Positions 55,941 through 64,000 of a DNA stretch of 64,000 bases are shown here, in pieces; within the stretch, counting starts at the first letter, position 1, and every line of letters begins with the position of its first letter. The stretch comes from Furfurilactobacillus rossiae DSM 15814 (GTDB lineage: Bacteria; Bacillota; Bacilli; Lactobacillales; Lactobacillaceae): assembly GCF_000428925.1 (NCBI RefSeq), contig NZ_KE386820.1, positions 124,001-188,000 of the forward strand, written 5' to 3'. Below the pieces are notes generated by a model that saw nothing but the letters and a program-made list of their open reading frames with translations, searched no databases and was not told the origin of the DNA. The translations under genes were made by a program, and so were the position numbers.

Positions 55941-56897
55941 ATGAAATATGGATCTATTATAGTTACCTTTAATCGAAAAAAATTATTACTGGAAGCGATA
56001 AACAGTCTTTTAAACCAAACGGTAGCGCCAGAATATATAATTTTAATTGATAATCATTCCACTGATGGAACAAAGGCAATGCTGGATGAATCGGGGATTT
56101 TGAAGAATTCAAAACTCATTTATCAATTCTTGCCGGAGAACGTTGGTGGCGCCGGCGGTTTCCATGAAGGCGTGAAGATTGCTCGCAATTTGAATATTGA
56201 CTGGGTTTCTTTGTCTGATGATGATGCAATATTTAACAATAACTACTTTGAAAATATTGACAGTTCAGTTATTGCGCATCCAGATGTCAAAGCGTTTTCT
56301 GGAACTGTTAAGTTAGAAGATGGTCGAATTCAAAATGACCAACGAGGAAATGTTTACAATCCTTATTGGTTGCGTCGACGGGGTCGTTCGGTAGAAGATT
56401 TTCAAAATCAAGATGAACTAAACATTGATTGGTTTACTTTTTGTGGTTGCTTGATAAATATTGATCTCATTAAAAAAATTGGTCTACCAGAATCAAAGTT
56501 TTTTATCTGGTGGGATGATGTAGAATATTCAATGAGAATCCGAGAATACTCTAAGATTATCAATGTTAACAAAGCAGTTTTGATTCATAAGACTGCTATT
56601 CCATCAATTGACATTCATACAAAATATGTTAGGGATTGGCGTTCCTTCTATGATGTTCGAAACACTATTTTTTTATTGAAAAAGCATGGTAAGAATCGCA
56701 TTATTACGACGTTATATCTCATTTATTGGTTCCCGAGATTGATGATTAAGATTTGCGGCAATGCGTATTCTGGTAACCGCTGGTATTTGATTAAAGCATA
56801 TGTACGAGCCTATGCCGCAGGGTTATCTGGTAAGGGTGGTTTATCAAGGCACTACTTGCCTGGATCATCTAAACAAAAAAGTAATGGAGGACACTAA
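55941..56897 (+). CDS. GT2 family glycosyltransferase, GlfT-like (galactofuranosyl type), copy 2
   Basis: 318 residues, paralogue of the preceding enzyme (GSIIVTFNRKK, NVGGAGGFHEGV, SLSDDDAIF, FIWWDDVEYSMRI). The WWDDVE triad near residue 190 is characteristic of GlfT-like enzymes. ATG 55941 with TTGGAG 7 bases upstream. Two such enzymes in tandem could add successive galactofuranose residues with different linkages. The frame ends at 56897 just before the mutase start. Confidence 0.9.
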   Translation: MKYGSIIVTFNRKKLLLEAINSLLNQTVAPEYIILIDNHSTDGTKAMLDESGILKNSKLIYQFLPENVGGAGGFHEGVKIARNLNIDWVSLSDDDAIFNNNYFENIDSSVIAHPDVKAFSGTVKLEDGRIQNDQRGNVYNPYWLRRRGRSVEDFQNQDELNIDWFTFCGCLINIDLIKKIGLPESKFFIWWDDVEYSMRIREYSKIINVNKAVLIHKTAIPSIDIHTKYVRDWRSFYDVRNTIFLLKKHGKNRIITTLYLIYWFPRLMIKICGNAYSGNRWYLIKAYVRAYAAGLSGKGGLSRHYLPGSSKQKSNGGH

Positions 56898-56898
56898 G

Positions 56899-58023
56899 TT
56901 GGTAAATTATGATTATTTGATTGTTGGGTCAGGTCTTTTTGGGGCCACTTTTGCTTATGAGGCCGCTAAGCGAGGCAAACACGTTAAGGTGATTGAAAAA
57001 AGAGATCACATTGCGGGTAATATCTACACAAAAGAACAGGATGGCATTCAAGTTCATCAGTATGGCGCACATATTTTTCATACTTCAAACAAAGAAATCT
57101 GGAATTATATTCAACAGTTTGCTGAGTTTAATCGTTACACAAATTCGCCTGTAGCTAACTACAAGGGTGAATTGTATAATCTACCATTTAATATGAACAC
57201 TTTTTCAGAGCTTTGGGGCGTTACGACACCAGCCGAAGCGAAAGCAAAAATTGAGGAGCAAAAGGCTGTAGCCAATTTATCAGATTCAGAGCCTAGAAAC
57301 CTTGAAGAACAAGCAATTTCATTGATTGGTACGGACATTTATACCAAACTGATAAAGGGTTATACCGAAAAGCAATGGGGGCAAAAGGCAACTGAACTTC
57401 CTGCTTTTATTATTCGACGGCTGCCTGTTCGGTATACATTTGATAACAATTATTTCAACGATATATACCAGGGCATTCCAATCGGTGGGTACACACAAAT
57501 TGTTGAGAAAATGCTGGACAGTGATTTAATCGATGTTGAAACTGGTGTAGACTTTTTTGATAATAAAGAAGAATATTTGAAAGATTATCCAAGAATTATC
57601 TTTACTGGAATGATTGATGAATTTTTCGATTACCAGCTTGGTGAGTTGCAATATCGTTCATTGAAGTTTGAAACCGAAGAAATGAACGTTGATAATTTCC
57701 AAGGCAATGCAGTGATCAATTATACTGATTCTGAAACACCATACACTCGTGTTATTGAACATAAGCACTTTGAATTTGGCAAGGGTGACAAAGGTAAAAC
57801 AATCGTTACCCGTGAATATCCTGCTAATTGGAAACGTGGTGATGAGCCCTACTATCCGGTAAACAATAAAGCAAATAATGAGTTGTATACCGAGTACCGA
57901 AAACTTGCTGAAAATCAGCCTAAGGTTACTTTTGGTGGACGTCTGGGAATGTACAGATATTATGATATGCATCAAGTTATTCATGCTGCCCTAGAGGCGG
58001 TTAGTCAAGAATTTAAAGATTAG
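56899..58023 (+). CDS. glf: UDP-galactopyranose mutase
   Basis: 374 residues, FAD enzyme that converts UDP-galactopyranose to UDP-galactofuranose. FAD-binding start YDYLIVGSGLFGATFAYEAAKRG (residues 4-26), HQYGAHIFHTSN, EKQWGQKATELP, RRLPVRYTFDNNYF, and the C-terminal GRLGMYRYYDMHQVI are all family hallmarks. TTG 56899, 8 bases behind GGAGG, gives the usual length; the longer in-frame ATG at 56800 lies in the previous gene. Supplies the donor for the two preceding GlfT-like enzymes. Confidence 0.97.
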   Translation: MVNYDYLIVGSGLFGATFAYEAAKRGKHVKVIEKRDHIAGNIYTKEQDGIQVHQYGAHIFHTSNKEIWNYIQQFAEFNRYTNSPVANYKGELYNLPFNMNTFSELWGVTTPAEAKAKIEEQKAVANLSDSEPRNLEEQAISLIGTDIYTKLIKGYTEKQWGQKATELPAFIIRRLPVRYTFDNNYFNDIYQGIPIGGYTQIVEKMLDSDLIDVETGVDFFDNKEEYLKDYPRIIFTGMIDEFFDYQLGELQYRSLKFETEEMNVDNFQGNAVINYTDSETPYTRVIEHKHFEFGKGDKGKTIVTREYPANWKRGDEPYYPVNNKANNELYTEYRKLAENQPKVTFGGRLGMYRYYDMHQVIHAALEAVSQEFKD

Positions 58024-58041
58024 TTTTTAATGATTCGCAAT

Positions 58042-58068
58042 AAAAGTCCTAAATTAGGGCTTTTTTAT
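58042..58068 (+). terminator. terminator after the glf gene
   Basis: Short hairpin AAAAGTCCTAAATTAGGGCTTTTTT ends the flippase-to-mutase operon. Confidence 0.8.
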
Positions 58069-58157
58069 TTTAGAATCTTTTTTCTCATGTGGTGTTTACT
58101 GTATACTTGTTATTAGATTTTGTATTTGCCGTATGTAGAAAGGGTGACAGTGACAGT

Positions 58158-58721
58158 ATGATTAATGGCCAGGCGCCCCACGAGGGTGAATATGTTGCAA
58201 TTAAGAGTTTTAAGCATGATGGAAGTTTGCATCGTACTTGGCGGGATACAATGATTTTAAAAGCCAGTGATAACGCTTTAATTGGTGTGAACGATCATAC
58301 TTTGGTGACAGAGGATGATGGTCGGCGCTGGGTGACTCGAGAGCCTGCAATTGTTTATTTTCATAAACATTATTGGTTTAACATCGTGGCAATGATTCGA
58401 AATAATGGTGTTTCGTACTATTGTAATTTAGCTTCTCCGTACACTCTAGATAGAGAAGCTATAAAATACATTGATTATGATCTGGATGTTAAAGTATTTC
58501 CAAATGGTGAGAAGAAATTATTGGATGTTGACGAGTATGGTGAGCACAGCAATAAGTGGCATTATAGTGACGAATTAGATCTTATCTTAAAAGAAAACGT
58601 CAAGGTTTTAGTGGATTGGATTAATAATGGTAAAGGGCCCTTTTCAAAAGGCTATATTGATTTATGGTATCGAAGATATAGAGAACTAATAAAACAAAAG
58701 GGCCATAATTATATTGTCTAG
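58158..58721 (+). CDS. DUF402 nucleoside tri/diphosphatase-like protein
   Basis: 187 residues, close to the length of the YgaC/Ntdp group of DUF402 proteins, which hydrolyse nucleoside tri- and diphosphates. [49 protein letters not shown], and [26 protein letters not shown] contain the conserved acidic residues. ATG 58158; AAAGGGTG lies 12 bases upstream. Longer in-frame start at 58089 adds an unlikely hydrophobic leader. A housekeeping gene inside the surface-polysaccharide region. Confidence 0.85.
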   Translation: MINGQAPHEGEYVAIKSFKHDGSLHRTWRDTMILKASDNALIGVNDHTLVTEDDGRRWVTREPAIVYFHKHYWFNIVAMIRNNGVSYYCNLASPYTLDREAIKYIDYDLDVKVFPNGEKKLLDVDEYGEHSNKWHYSDELDLILKENVKVLVDWINNGKGPFSKGYIDLWYRRYRELIKQKGHNYIV

Positions 58722-58750
58722 TCGTAACAAGAAGGAAGTGAAGTAAATTC

Positions 58751-59854
58751 ATGCTAAATAAAGCTAAACATTCGAGTTTGTTATTTTGGTCGATTGAAAT
58801 ACTGACGGTTGTGTTAATAATTTGGATTTGTACAAAGATAAACTTTATTTTCAGGCCTATTGGAACGTTTATTTCGGCCGTTTTTGTGCCTATTTTGGTG
58901 GCTGGTTTTTTATTTTATATGTTAAACCCGATAGTAAAATTATTTATGAAAGTTCACTATAAAAGTTTTAAGATCACGAGGACTTGGGCGGCGCTCTTAG
59001 TAATAGTTTTATTGATTGGCATTATTGCATTAGGCATCATATCTTTAATTCCACAGCTCGCCAAACAAATCAGTCAGTTAGTTACGAGCGTTCCACACAT
59101 TGCTACACAATCGCAGAAGGTGATTACTCAGTATATTTCCAAATCCAACTTTCTTAAAAATAGTGATGTTTCTGTTTATCTAAAAGGAATTGAAGGCTCT
59201 TTGTCGAGTTGGGCCCAAAGCTTTATCGGAAGTCTGAGCAGTAGCTTAGGGTCTGTTATTGGCACAATCACCGACATAACCGTTACTGCCATCACTGTTC
59301 CAGTTATTCTTTTTTATATGTTGCGTGATGGTGAAAAGTTGATTCCGACTGTTAGGAAGTTTTTACCCAACAGTCGACAGGACAGAATCATTGATTTGTT
59401 ATATAAAATGGGTGATACCATTTCTCAGTACATTAGTGGCCAAATTATTGAATGCTTATTTGTTGGCGTATTTACATCCATTGGCTACATAGTTATTGGA
59501 ATGCCGTTCGGATTACTACTTGGCATTATTGCTGGGTTATGCAATATTATTCCTTACGTGGGTCCGTATATTGGAATCACACCTGCGCTAATTGTTGGAT
59601 TGATAATGGCTCCTAACAAAATTATTTGGATCATTGTAGTTGTTATTATTGTGCAACAAATAGACGGTAATATTATTTATCCAAACATTATTGGACGTTC
59701 GCTGAAAATTCATCCATTAACAATCATTATTTTATTGCTGGCGGCAGGACATATTGCGGGTATTCCAGGAATGATTTTAGCAATTCCTTTTTATGCCGTG
59801 TTAAGAACGATTGTTCAATATGTTTGGAATATAGTTAGCCTAAAGGATGACTAG
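58751..59854 (+). CDS. AI-2E family transporter (PerM/YdiK type)
   Basis: 367 residues, about eight membrane segments with a long extracytoplasmic segment between about 100 and 170. Typical late motifs: YISGQIIECLFVGVFTSIGYIVIGMPFGLLLGIIAGLCNIIPYVGPYIG and NIIYPNIIGRSLKIHPLTII. Family members export varied small molecules or sodium; the AI-2 link is historical. ATG 58751 follows AAGAAGGAAG. Same direction as the DUF402 gene 29 bases upstream. Confidence 0.9.
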   Translation: MLNKAKHSSLLFWSIEILTVVLIIWICTKINFIFRPIGTFISAVFVPILVAGFLFYMLNPIVKLFMKVHYKSFKITRTWAALLVIVLLIGIIALGIISLIPQLAKQISQLVTSVPHIATQSQKVITQYISKSNFLKNSDVSVYLKGIEGSLSSWAQSFIGSLSSSLGSVIGTITDITVTAITVPVILFYMLRDGEKLIPTVRKFLPNSRQDRIIDLLYKMGDTISQYISGQIIECLFVGVFTSIGYIVIGMPFGLLLGIIAGLCNIIPYVGPYIGITPALIVGLIMAPNKIIWIIVVVIIVQQIDGNIIYPNIIGRSLKIHPLTIIILLLAAGHIAGIPGMILAIPFYAVLRTIVQYVWNIVSLKDD

Positions 59855-59970
59855 AATAAAATGAACGTAATGTAAAAATGGTTGATTTGTAAGGTGAATG
59901 TCATTATTCATTAAAAGTTTTATGCTATTTTATATTTAAATTGTCTTTGGAAAGGTCGTGCTCTTATAGT

Positions 59971-62076
59971 ATGCAGTCAAAATGTTTAGTCAGAGCGGGT
60001 ATTGCATTATTTTCGACCATTGTTTTTGGTGTTGCTTCAATTGGAGCAACTGCCCACGCTGAAACAAGTATCAATGCTAGCAGCGATAATAGTGTAACAG
60101 TGTTAGCAGATAATCAGAGTGTTCAAAATGAGCAATCTTCGTCTAGCAGTGAATCCAATGTGGAAAATAGTTCTGTAACAAAGGTCTCAGATTCGAAGTC
60201 TAAAGATGAGAATCAACAATCAGATAGTTCGAGTCAATCTAGTAGTATTTCGGTTAGTGGGTCGAGCTTATCAGCTGCAAGTTCTTCAAGCAATATTGCG
60301 AAATCTGGTACGGACAACGAATCGAGTAGTGAGTCAGTTAAAAATCTTCAAAACTCTGCAACAAGTGAATCGACCAGCTTGACGACGAAGTCTGAAAGCA
60401 GTCAAGGCTCCTCAGCATCTGAAAGTAGTCTGAGTTCCTTAGTAAGTGGCAGTAAGGCTCAAGATTCGACAAATAGCACCACAGCTGCAACGTCAGTTGA
60501 CAGTTCATCGGACAAACAAACTTCTGTAGAATCTCAAGCAAGTAGTGCAGTGCCAGTCGTAAGCAGTAGTGCAACGCAATCTATTGAACACGCTGCAGTA
60601 ATGGATTTTATGCAGGATACGGAAGGCTGGGTTGATGGCAAATATTATTATCAAAACGGTGAAAAATTGACTAATGGCACTTATACGATTGATGGTCATA
60701 AATATCATTTTGACAATAGTGGCGCTGTCACAAATGGTTTGACGTGGGATAATCAGGCGAACACTTGGATCTTTTCTGATTGGTCGAATCATCAAGTAGT
60801 GACCGATGATTTTCGTTCGAATAACGGTACATGGTATTACTTTAATCCAAATGGTTCGATTGGACGCGGATTAACATGGGTACCACGGACAAAGACTTGG
60901 AATTTTTATGACTATGGCACATACCATATTGTAAAGGATGATTTTCGTTCGAATAATGGTACTTGGTATTATTTCAATCCGAATGGTTCCATCGGTCAGG
61001 GATTAACATGGGTACCGCGGACAAAGACTTGGAACTTCTATGATTATGGTACATATCATATTGTAAAAGATGATTTTCGTTCAAATAATGGTGTCTGGTT
61101 TTATTTCAAACCGGATGGCGCGATAGCCGAGGGTCTGACATGGGTACCACGGACAAAGACTTGGAATTTTTATGACTATGGCACATACCATATTGTAAAG
61201 GATGATTTTCGTTCGAATAATGGTACTTGGTATTATTTCAATCCGAACGGCTCCATCGGTCAGGGATTAACATGGGTACCACGGACGAAGACTTGGAACT
61301 TCTATGACTATGGCACATATCATATCGTTAAAGACGATTTTCGTTCAAATAATGATGTTTGGTATTACTTTAAACCAGATGGTTCAATAGCCGAGGGCCT
61401 GACGTGGGTGCCACGGACAAAGACTTGGAACTTTTATGATTATGGAACGTACCATATTGTTAAAAATGACTATCGGCAAAACAACGGAGTTCAATACTAT
61501 TTCACTGGTGATGGTTCAATTGCTACTGGTTGGCAAAGTATTAATAATGATTTAGTCTATTTTGATGGTAGTACTTATCACAAAGTAATAGCATTGTCAG
61601 ATTTAGGTAGTAACTTAAGTAGCACACAAAAGTACTTCTTTGAGAGCGTTATTCCGGGTGCAATAGCTGGTTGGCATGAGTACGGAGTCATTCCTTCAAT
61701 AACGATTGCACAAGCAATTATTGAAAGTGGTTGGGGACAATCGTATTTATCAACGGCTGCACACAATCTTTTTGGTATCAAAGGAACGTATAATGGTAAT
61801 AGCATTACATTGCCTACTCAGGAATATAATGGTTATCAGTATGTAACAATCTATGCAGCTTTTAGAGCGTATGATAACAATTCTGAGAGCATTCAAGATC
61901 ATGGCGCGTTCTTAAAGTATAATTCTCGGTATAATAACTTGTTGGGAGATAGCAACTATGTGTCAGTAGCAAACAAGATACGTCTTGACGGTTATGCGAC
62001 CGATCCAGCATACTCAACATCATTAATTTCCATGGTTCAAACGTACGGATTAAATATCCTTGATGCATTGCAGTAA
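59971..62076 (+). CDS. secreted repeat-bearing N-acetylglucosaminidase (GH73)
   Basis: 701 residues: signal peptide (about 1-30, ending ATAHA), a Ser-rich low-complexity region (about 30-210), five 44-residue wall-binding repeats plus partial ones (about 215-530) and a C-terminal glucosaminidase domain (about 545-701). The likely catalytic Glu is 585 in AQAIIESGWG, followed by AAHNLFGIKG and DGYATDPAYS. The repeats (YYFNPNGSIG, then GLTWVPRTKTWNFYDYG) resemble choline/glucan-binding type repeats and probably hold the enzyme on the wall. No LPXTG. ATG 59971 gives a normal signal peptide; GGAAAGG is 15 bases away, rather far. Confidence 0.9.
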   Translation: MQSKCLVRAGIALFSTIVFGVASIGATAHAETSINASSDNSVTVLADNQSVQNEQSSSSSESNVENSSVTKVSDSKSKDENQQSDSSSQSSSISVSGSSLSAASSSSNIAKSGTDNESSSESVKNLQNSATSESTSLTTKSESSQGSSASESSLSSLVSGSKAQDSTNSTTAATSVDSSSDKQTSVESQASSAVPVVSSSATQSIEHAAVMDFMQDTEGWVDGKYYYQNGEKLTNGTYTIDGHKYHFDNSGAVTNGLTWDNQANTWIFSDWSNHQVVTDDFRSNNGTWYYFNPNGSIGRGLTWVPRTKTWNFYDYGTYHIVKDDFRSNNGTWYYFNPNGSIGQGLTWVPRTKTWNFYDYGTYHIVKDDFRSNNGVWFYFKPDGAIAEGLTWVPRTKTWNFYDYGTYHIVKDDFRSNNGTWYYFNPNGSIGQGLTWVPRTKTWNFYDYGTYHIVKDDFRSNNDVWYYFKPDGSIAEGLTWVPRTKTWNFYDYGTYHIVKNDYRQNNGVQYYFTGDGSIATGWQSINNDLVYFDGSTYHKVIALSDLGSNLSSTQKYFFESVIPGAIAGWHEYGVIPSITIAQAIIESGWGQSYLSTAAHNLFGIKGTYNGNSITLPTQEYNGYQYVTIYAAFRAYDNNSESIQDHGAFLKYNSRYNNLLGDSNYVSVANKIRLDGYATDPAYSTSLISMVQTYGLNILDALQ
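60805..61464 (+). repeat. five tandem 132-bp repeats in the glucosaminidase gene
   Basis: Units begin at 60805, 60937, 61069, 61201 and 61333, each opening with GATGATTTTCG or a close form and coding 44 residues. A partial sixth begins at 61465. Two types alternate: NPNGSIG(R/Q)G (units 1, 2, 4) and KPDG(A/S)IAEG (units 3, 5). Confidence 0.93.
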
Positions 62077-62086
62077 TATATGATTT

Positions 62087-62116
62087 AGGAGGCCAAATCA
62101 AGTTGGCCTCCTTTTG
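62087..62116 (+). terminator. terminator after the glucosaminidase gene
   Basis: Perfect 10-bp stem AGGAGGCCAA / TTGGCCTCCT followed by TTT. Confidence 0.88.
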
Positions 62117-62298
62117 TGAGTTAAGGGGGTCACAGATGACTTCAGAATGACCATTCAAAGACAAATGAATGTGCAAAAGCGCATTTGCATGCCTTTTATT
62201 TATTCAGATGTTACTGTAAATAATTAGGTGCTAAGAGTGTTTTTAATCACAAATGGAAATAATCAAAATCTTGAACAGAAAGCGAAAGATAACTTAAA

Positions 62299-63402
62299 AT
62301 GAGGAAAAAAAGAATTGAATGGCTTGATATTGCAAGAGGAATTACGATATTAGCGGTTGTTATCGGTCATACGTTTCAAAGTCAAACTTTTAGTATGCAA
62401 ACTCTACCTGCAAAAATTATTTTTGCTTTTCATATGCCACTTTTTTTTATCGTATCTGGATATTTATTTCACCAACAAAGACTACGTATTGTTTTACGAA
62501 AAGGGATAAGAAGCTTGCTGGTTCCCTATCTAGGGACCAGTGGAATCTTTATAATTGCCTTTGTTTTGGCAAAATTTAATATTTTACCCGATATCTTTTT
62601 TTCTCCCTTTCATGACATTAGACAGTTAGTTGTTAGCATCTTGTATGGATTTGGTGGCGGACCCTTTGGAACAGTTAATCCTTTTGGATGGAACATTGCT
62701 CTGATTGGAATTATTTGGTTCTTATTGGCCATGTTCTGGACAAATTTGATTTTTCAAGCTATTTATCAGTACTCAAAACGATACAGTAACTGTGATGTGG
62801 TTCTAGCCATTTTTGTTTCTATCATAGTTGTTATTGGCATTAATTTAGCTCGATTATGGATTTTACCGTTAGCGTTAGATTCGGCTTTCTTAGCGGTGGC
62901 TTTCTTTTATGTCGGATACCTTTTGCAAAAGATAGATTTAGAAGCCCTTATTCGCCAACCAATGATTATTTTTGTTATGTTATTGTTATGGCTAGTTAGT
63001 GCAAAAAATGGATTATTTCAGATGTCTGCAATTTCTTATATTCCTAGCGGAAATTTTTTGACCGCAATAATTGGTGGTGTTTCTGGAACACTTGTAATAT
63101 TTGCATTGTCTATGTTCTTAAAACGTTTCAGTCGCATAAAAAAAACTTTAAGCTTACTTGGCCGCAGGTCGCTTGTAATGATGTGTTTCCATGCAATCGA
63201 TGTAGGCACATTGACAATTAGCTCGGCAGTATTAGCCTCGACCGTCAATTATCCTAGAGCTATTGTTTTTATTGCCTTGATGTTGGCTAGATTGATCACA
63301 CCAATTGTTTTTACTCTGGGAATGCCTTATATTCCCGGTCTACGAGCAATTTATTTACCACGCAGAGCGCAAAAGAGAACGGAAACAAGTCAACATAAAT
63401 AG
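62299..63402 (+). CDS. acyltransferase-3 family membrane protein
   Basis: 367 residues, about ten membrane segments. Opens with RIEWLDIARGITILAVVIGHTFQS, whose His is the likely catalytic residue, and FAFHMPLFFIVSGYLFH, both typical of the OafA/YrhL/Fhl family that moves acetyl or other acyl groups to sugars across the membrane. Start ATG 62299; upstream GAAAGCGAAAG is a weak binding site. Likely O-acetylates the wall or surface polysaccharide. Next gene follows after 25 bases. Confidence 0.9.
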   Translation: MRKKRIEWLDIARGITILAVVIGHTFQSQTFSMQTLPAKIIFAFHMPLFFIVSGYLFHQQRLRIVLRKGIRSLLVPYLGTSGIFIIAFVLAKFNILPDIFFSPFHDIRQLVVSILYGFGGGPFGTVNPFGWNIALIGIIWFLLAMFWTNLIFQAIYQYSKRYSNCDVVLAIFVSIIVVIGINLARLWILPLALDSAFLAVAFFYVGYLLQKIDLEALIRQPMIIFVMLLLWLVSAKNGLFQMSAISYIPSGNFLTAIIGGVSGTLVIFALSMFLKRFSRIKKTLSLLGRRSLVMMCFHAIDVGTLTISSAVLASTVNYPRAIVFIALMLARLITPIVFTLGMPYIPGLRAIYLPRRAQKRTETSQHK

Positions 63403-63427
63403 CAGTGTGAAAAGAGCATAAAAAATC

Positions 63428-64000
63428 ATGATGAAAATTAAAACTAACAAATCTATTTTGTACGTATATGTATTCACGATAAGTTTGCTGTTGTCTTATA
63501 TGACAATGACATCTAGTTTTCACATTTTTAATTTTATTGCGTTGACGTTTGTTTTTATGGCTTTTTACGTGTTGCTAATTTCTTTTTTTAAGATCGACAG
63601 ACAGATGAAATGGAGAGGTGCTTATAATTTTCAGACAGTTTCTTGTGCAATTTTGGCAACATTATTGAGCTGCTGGACGACTATATCTTTTGTAGGCTCT
63701 TTGAACGAATTAGAAAAATTTAAAACCATTTATTATGTCATTACGGCGATACTTGTTATCGCAATGGCTTTGCTTAATTATTTCATTTTGCTGAATGTTT
63801 ATCAAAATAAATCCGTATCAAAAACTGTATTACCGAAAAGGTCTATTGTGTTTAGAATTTTAACTGTGTCAGGCTTAGTGACTTCAAATTTGGTTTGTTT
63901 CGTTGCATATTATCCTGGCATCATGATGACTGATTCGTTGTGGCAATGGCAGCAGCTTAAAACGAATGTCTATTCAAATGTTCAACCTGTTATGAACACG
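63428..64000 (+). CDS. DUF6020-like multi-membrane protein, N-terminal part (cut by window edge)
   Basis: At least 191 residues, open to the right edge, with five or more hydrophobic segments. The motif YYPGIMMTDSLWQWQQLKTN, followed by a gap and NVQPVMNT, is characteristic of DUF6020 proteins, large membrane proteins probably acting as lipid-linked-sugar glycosyltransferases (recalled resemblance). ATG 63428 is used; ATG 63431 directly behind it is equally possible; no strong binding site. Probably in the same transcript as the acyltransferase. Confidence 0.75.
   Translation, partial: MMKIKTNKSILYVYVFTISLLLSYMTMTSSFHIFNFIALTFVFMAFYVLLISFFKIDRQMKWRGAYNFQTVSCAILATLLSCWTTISFVGSLNELEKFKTIYYVITAILVIAMALLNYFILLNVYQNKSVSKTVLPKRSIVFRILTVSGLVTSNLVCFVAYYPGIMMTDSLWQWQQLKTNVYSNVQPVMNT

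Noticed and set aside
60805-61464. Regular direct repeats that might be a CRISPR-like array
   Set aside because: They are 132-bp in-frame units coding wall-binding repeats within one gene; no spacer-repeat alternation and no cas genes.

Overview
The window reads as part of the chromosome of a Gram-positive lactic acid bacterium of the family Lactobacillaceae. The evidence is the gene content and style: CamS lipoprotein, GatCAB, PcrA-LigA, a Met T-box, AGGAGG-type ribosome binding sites, frequent GTG and TTG starts, and gluconate uptake of the GntP/FGGY-kinase/RpiR type. The species cannot be named from the sequence alone. Core genes look moderate in GC; the SIR2 gene and the right-hand polysaccharide region are visibly more AT-rich.

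Left part (1-22.7 kb), mainly housekeeping: a cut-off small membrane protein, a polyprenyl diphosphate synthase divergent from a MenA-like prenyltransferase (menaquinone side chain and ring joining), a membrane-anchored glucosaminidase, a degenerate PurK paralogue, pcrA-ligA-camS (DNA repair plus a lipoprotein), the potassium transporter kup, gatCAB (Gln-tRNA/Asn-tRNA amidation), a lipid kinase, a TrmA/RlmD-type rRNA methyltransferase, and a Met T-box controlling metE-metF.

Middle part (22.7-45 kb), accessory and metabolic: a self-regulated XRE/membrane-protein pair with a perfect 14-bp operator, a DUF2207 gene split by one in-frame stop, two GntP permeases separated by 0.75 kb of DNA full of inverted repeats, gluconate kinase and its divergent RpiR regulator, and an inactive-looking GH25-like protein. 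Next comes a phage-derived patch (ImmA protease, XRE repressor, ArpU-like regulator, a CotH-type kinase behind a possible SOS box) joined to an AT-rich single-gene SIR2 protein that looks like phage defence. Then follow an oxidoreductase, a DEAD-box helicase, a tautomerase, tRNA-Arg(CCU), a PdxK/ThiD kinase, a MarR regulator with a clear operator, and 3-methyladenine DNA glycosylase.

Right part (45-64 kb), cell surface: two GtrA paralogues around a YihY protein, a flavodoxin, then a rightward Wzx/Wzy-type polysaccharide cluster (flippase, priming transferase, Wzz-like protein, polymerase, DUF4422, a HAD-type COG5610-like protein, two GlfT-like GT2 enzymes, UDP-galactopyranose mutase). This predicts a galactofuranose-containing surface polysaccharide. 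After a DUF402 and an AI-2E-type transporter gene, a secreted repeat-bearing glucosaminidase, an acyltransferase-3 and a cut-off DUF6020-like membrane protein continue the surface theme.

The observations most worth following are the recurrent in-frame AUC codons sitting at perfect start positions behind strong Shine-Dalgarno sites, the SIR2 plus phage-remnant block, and the structured intergenic region between the two gntP genes.
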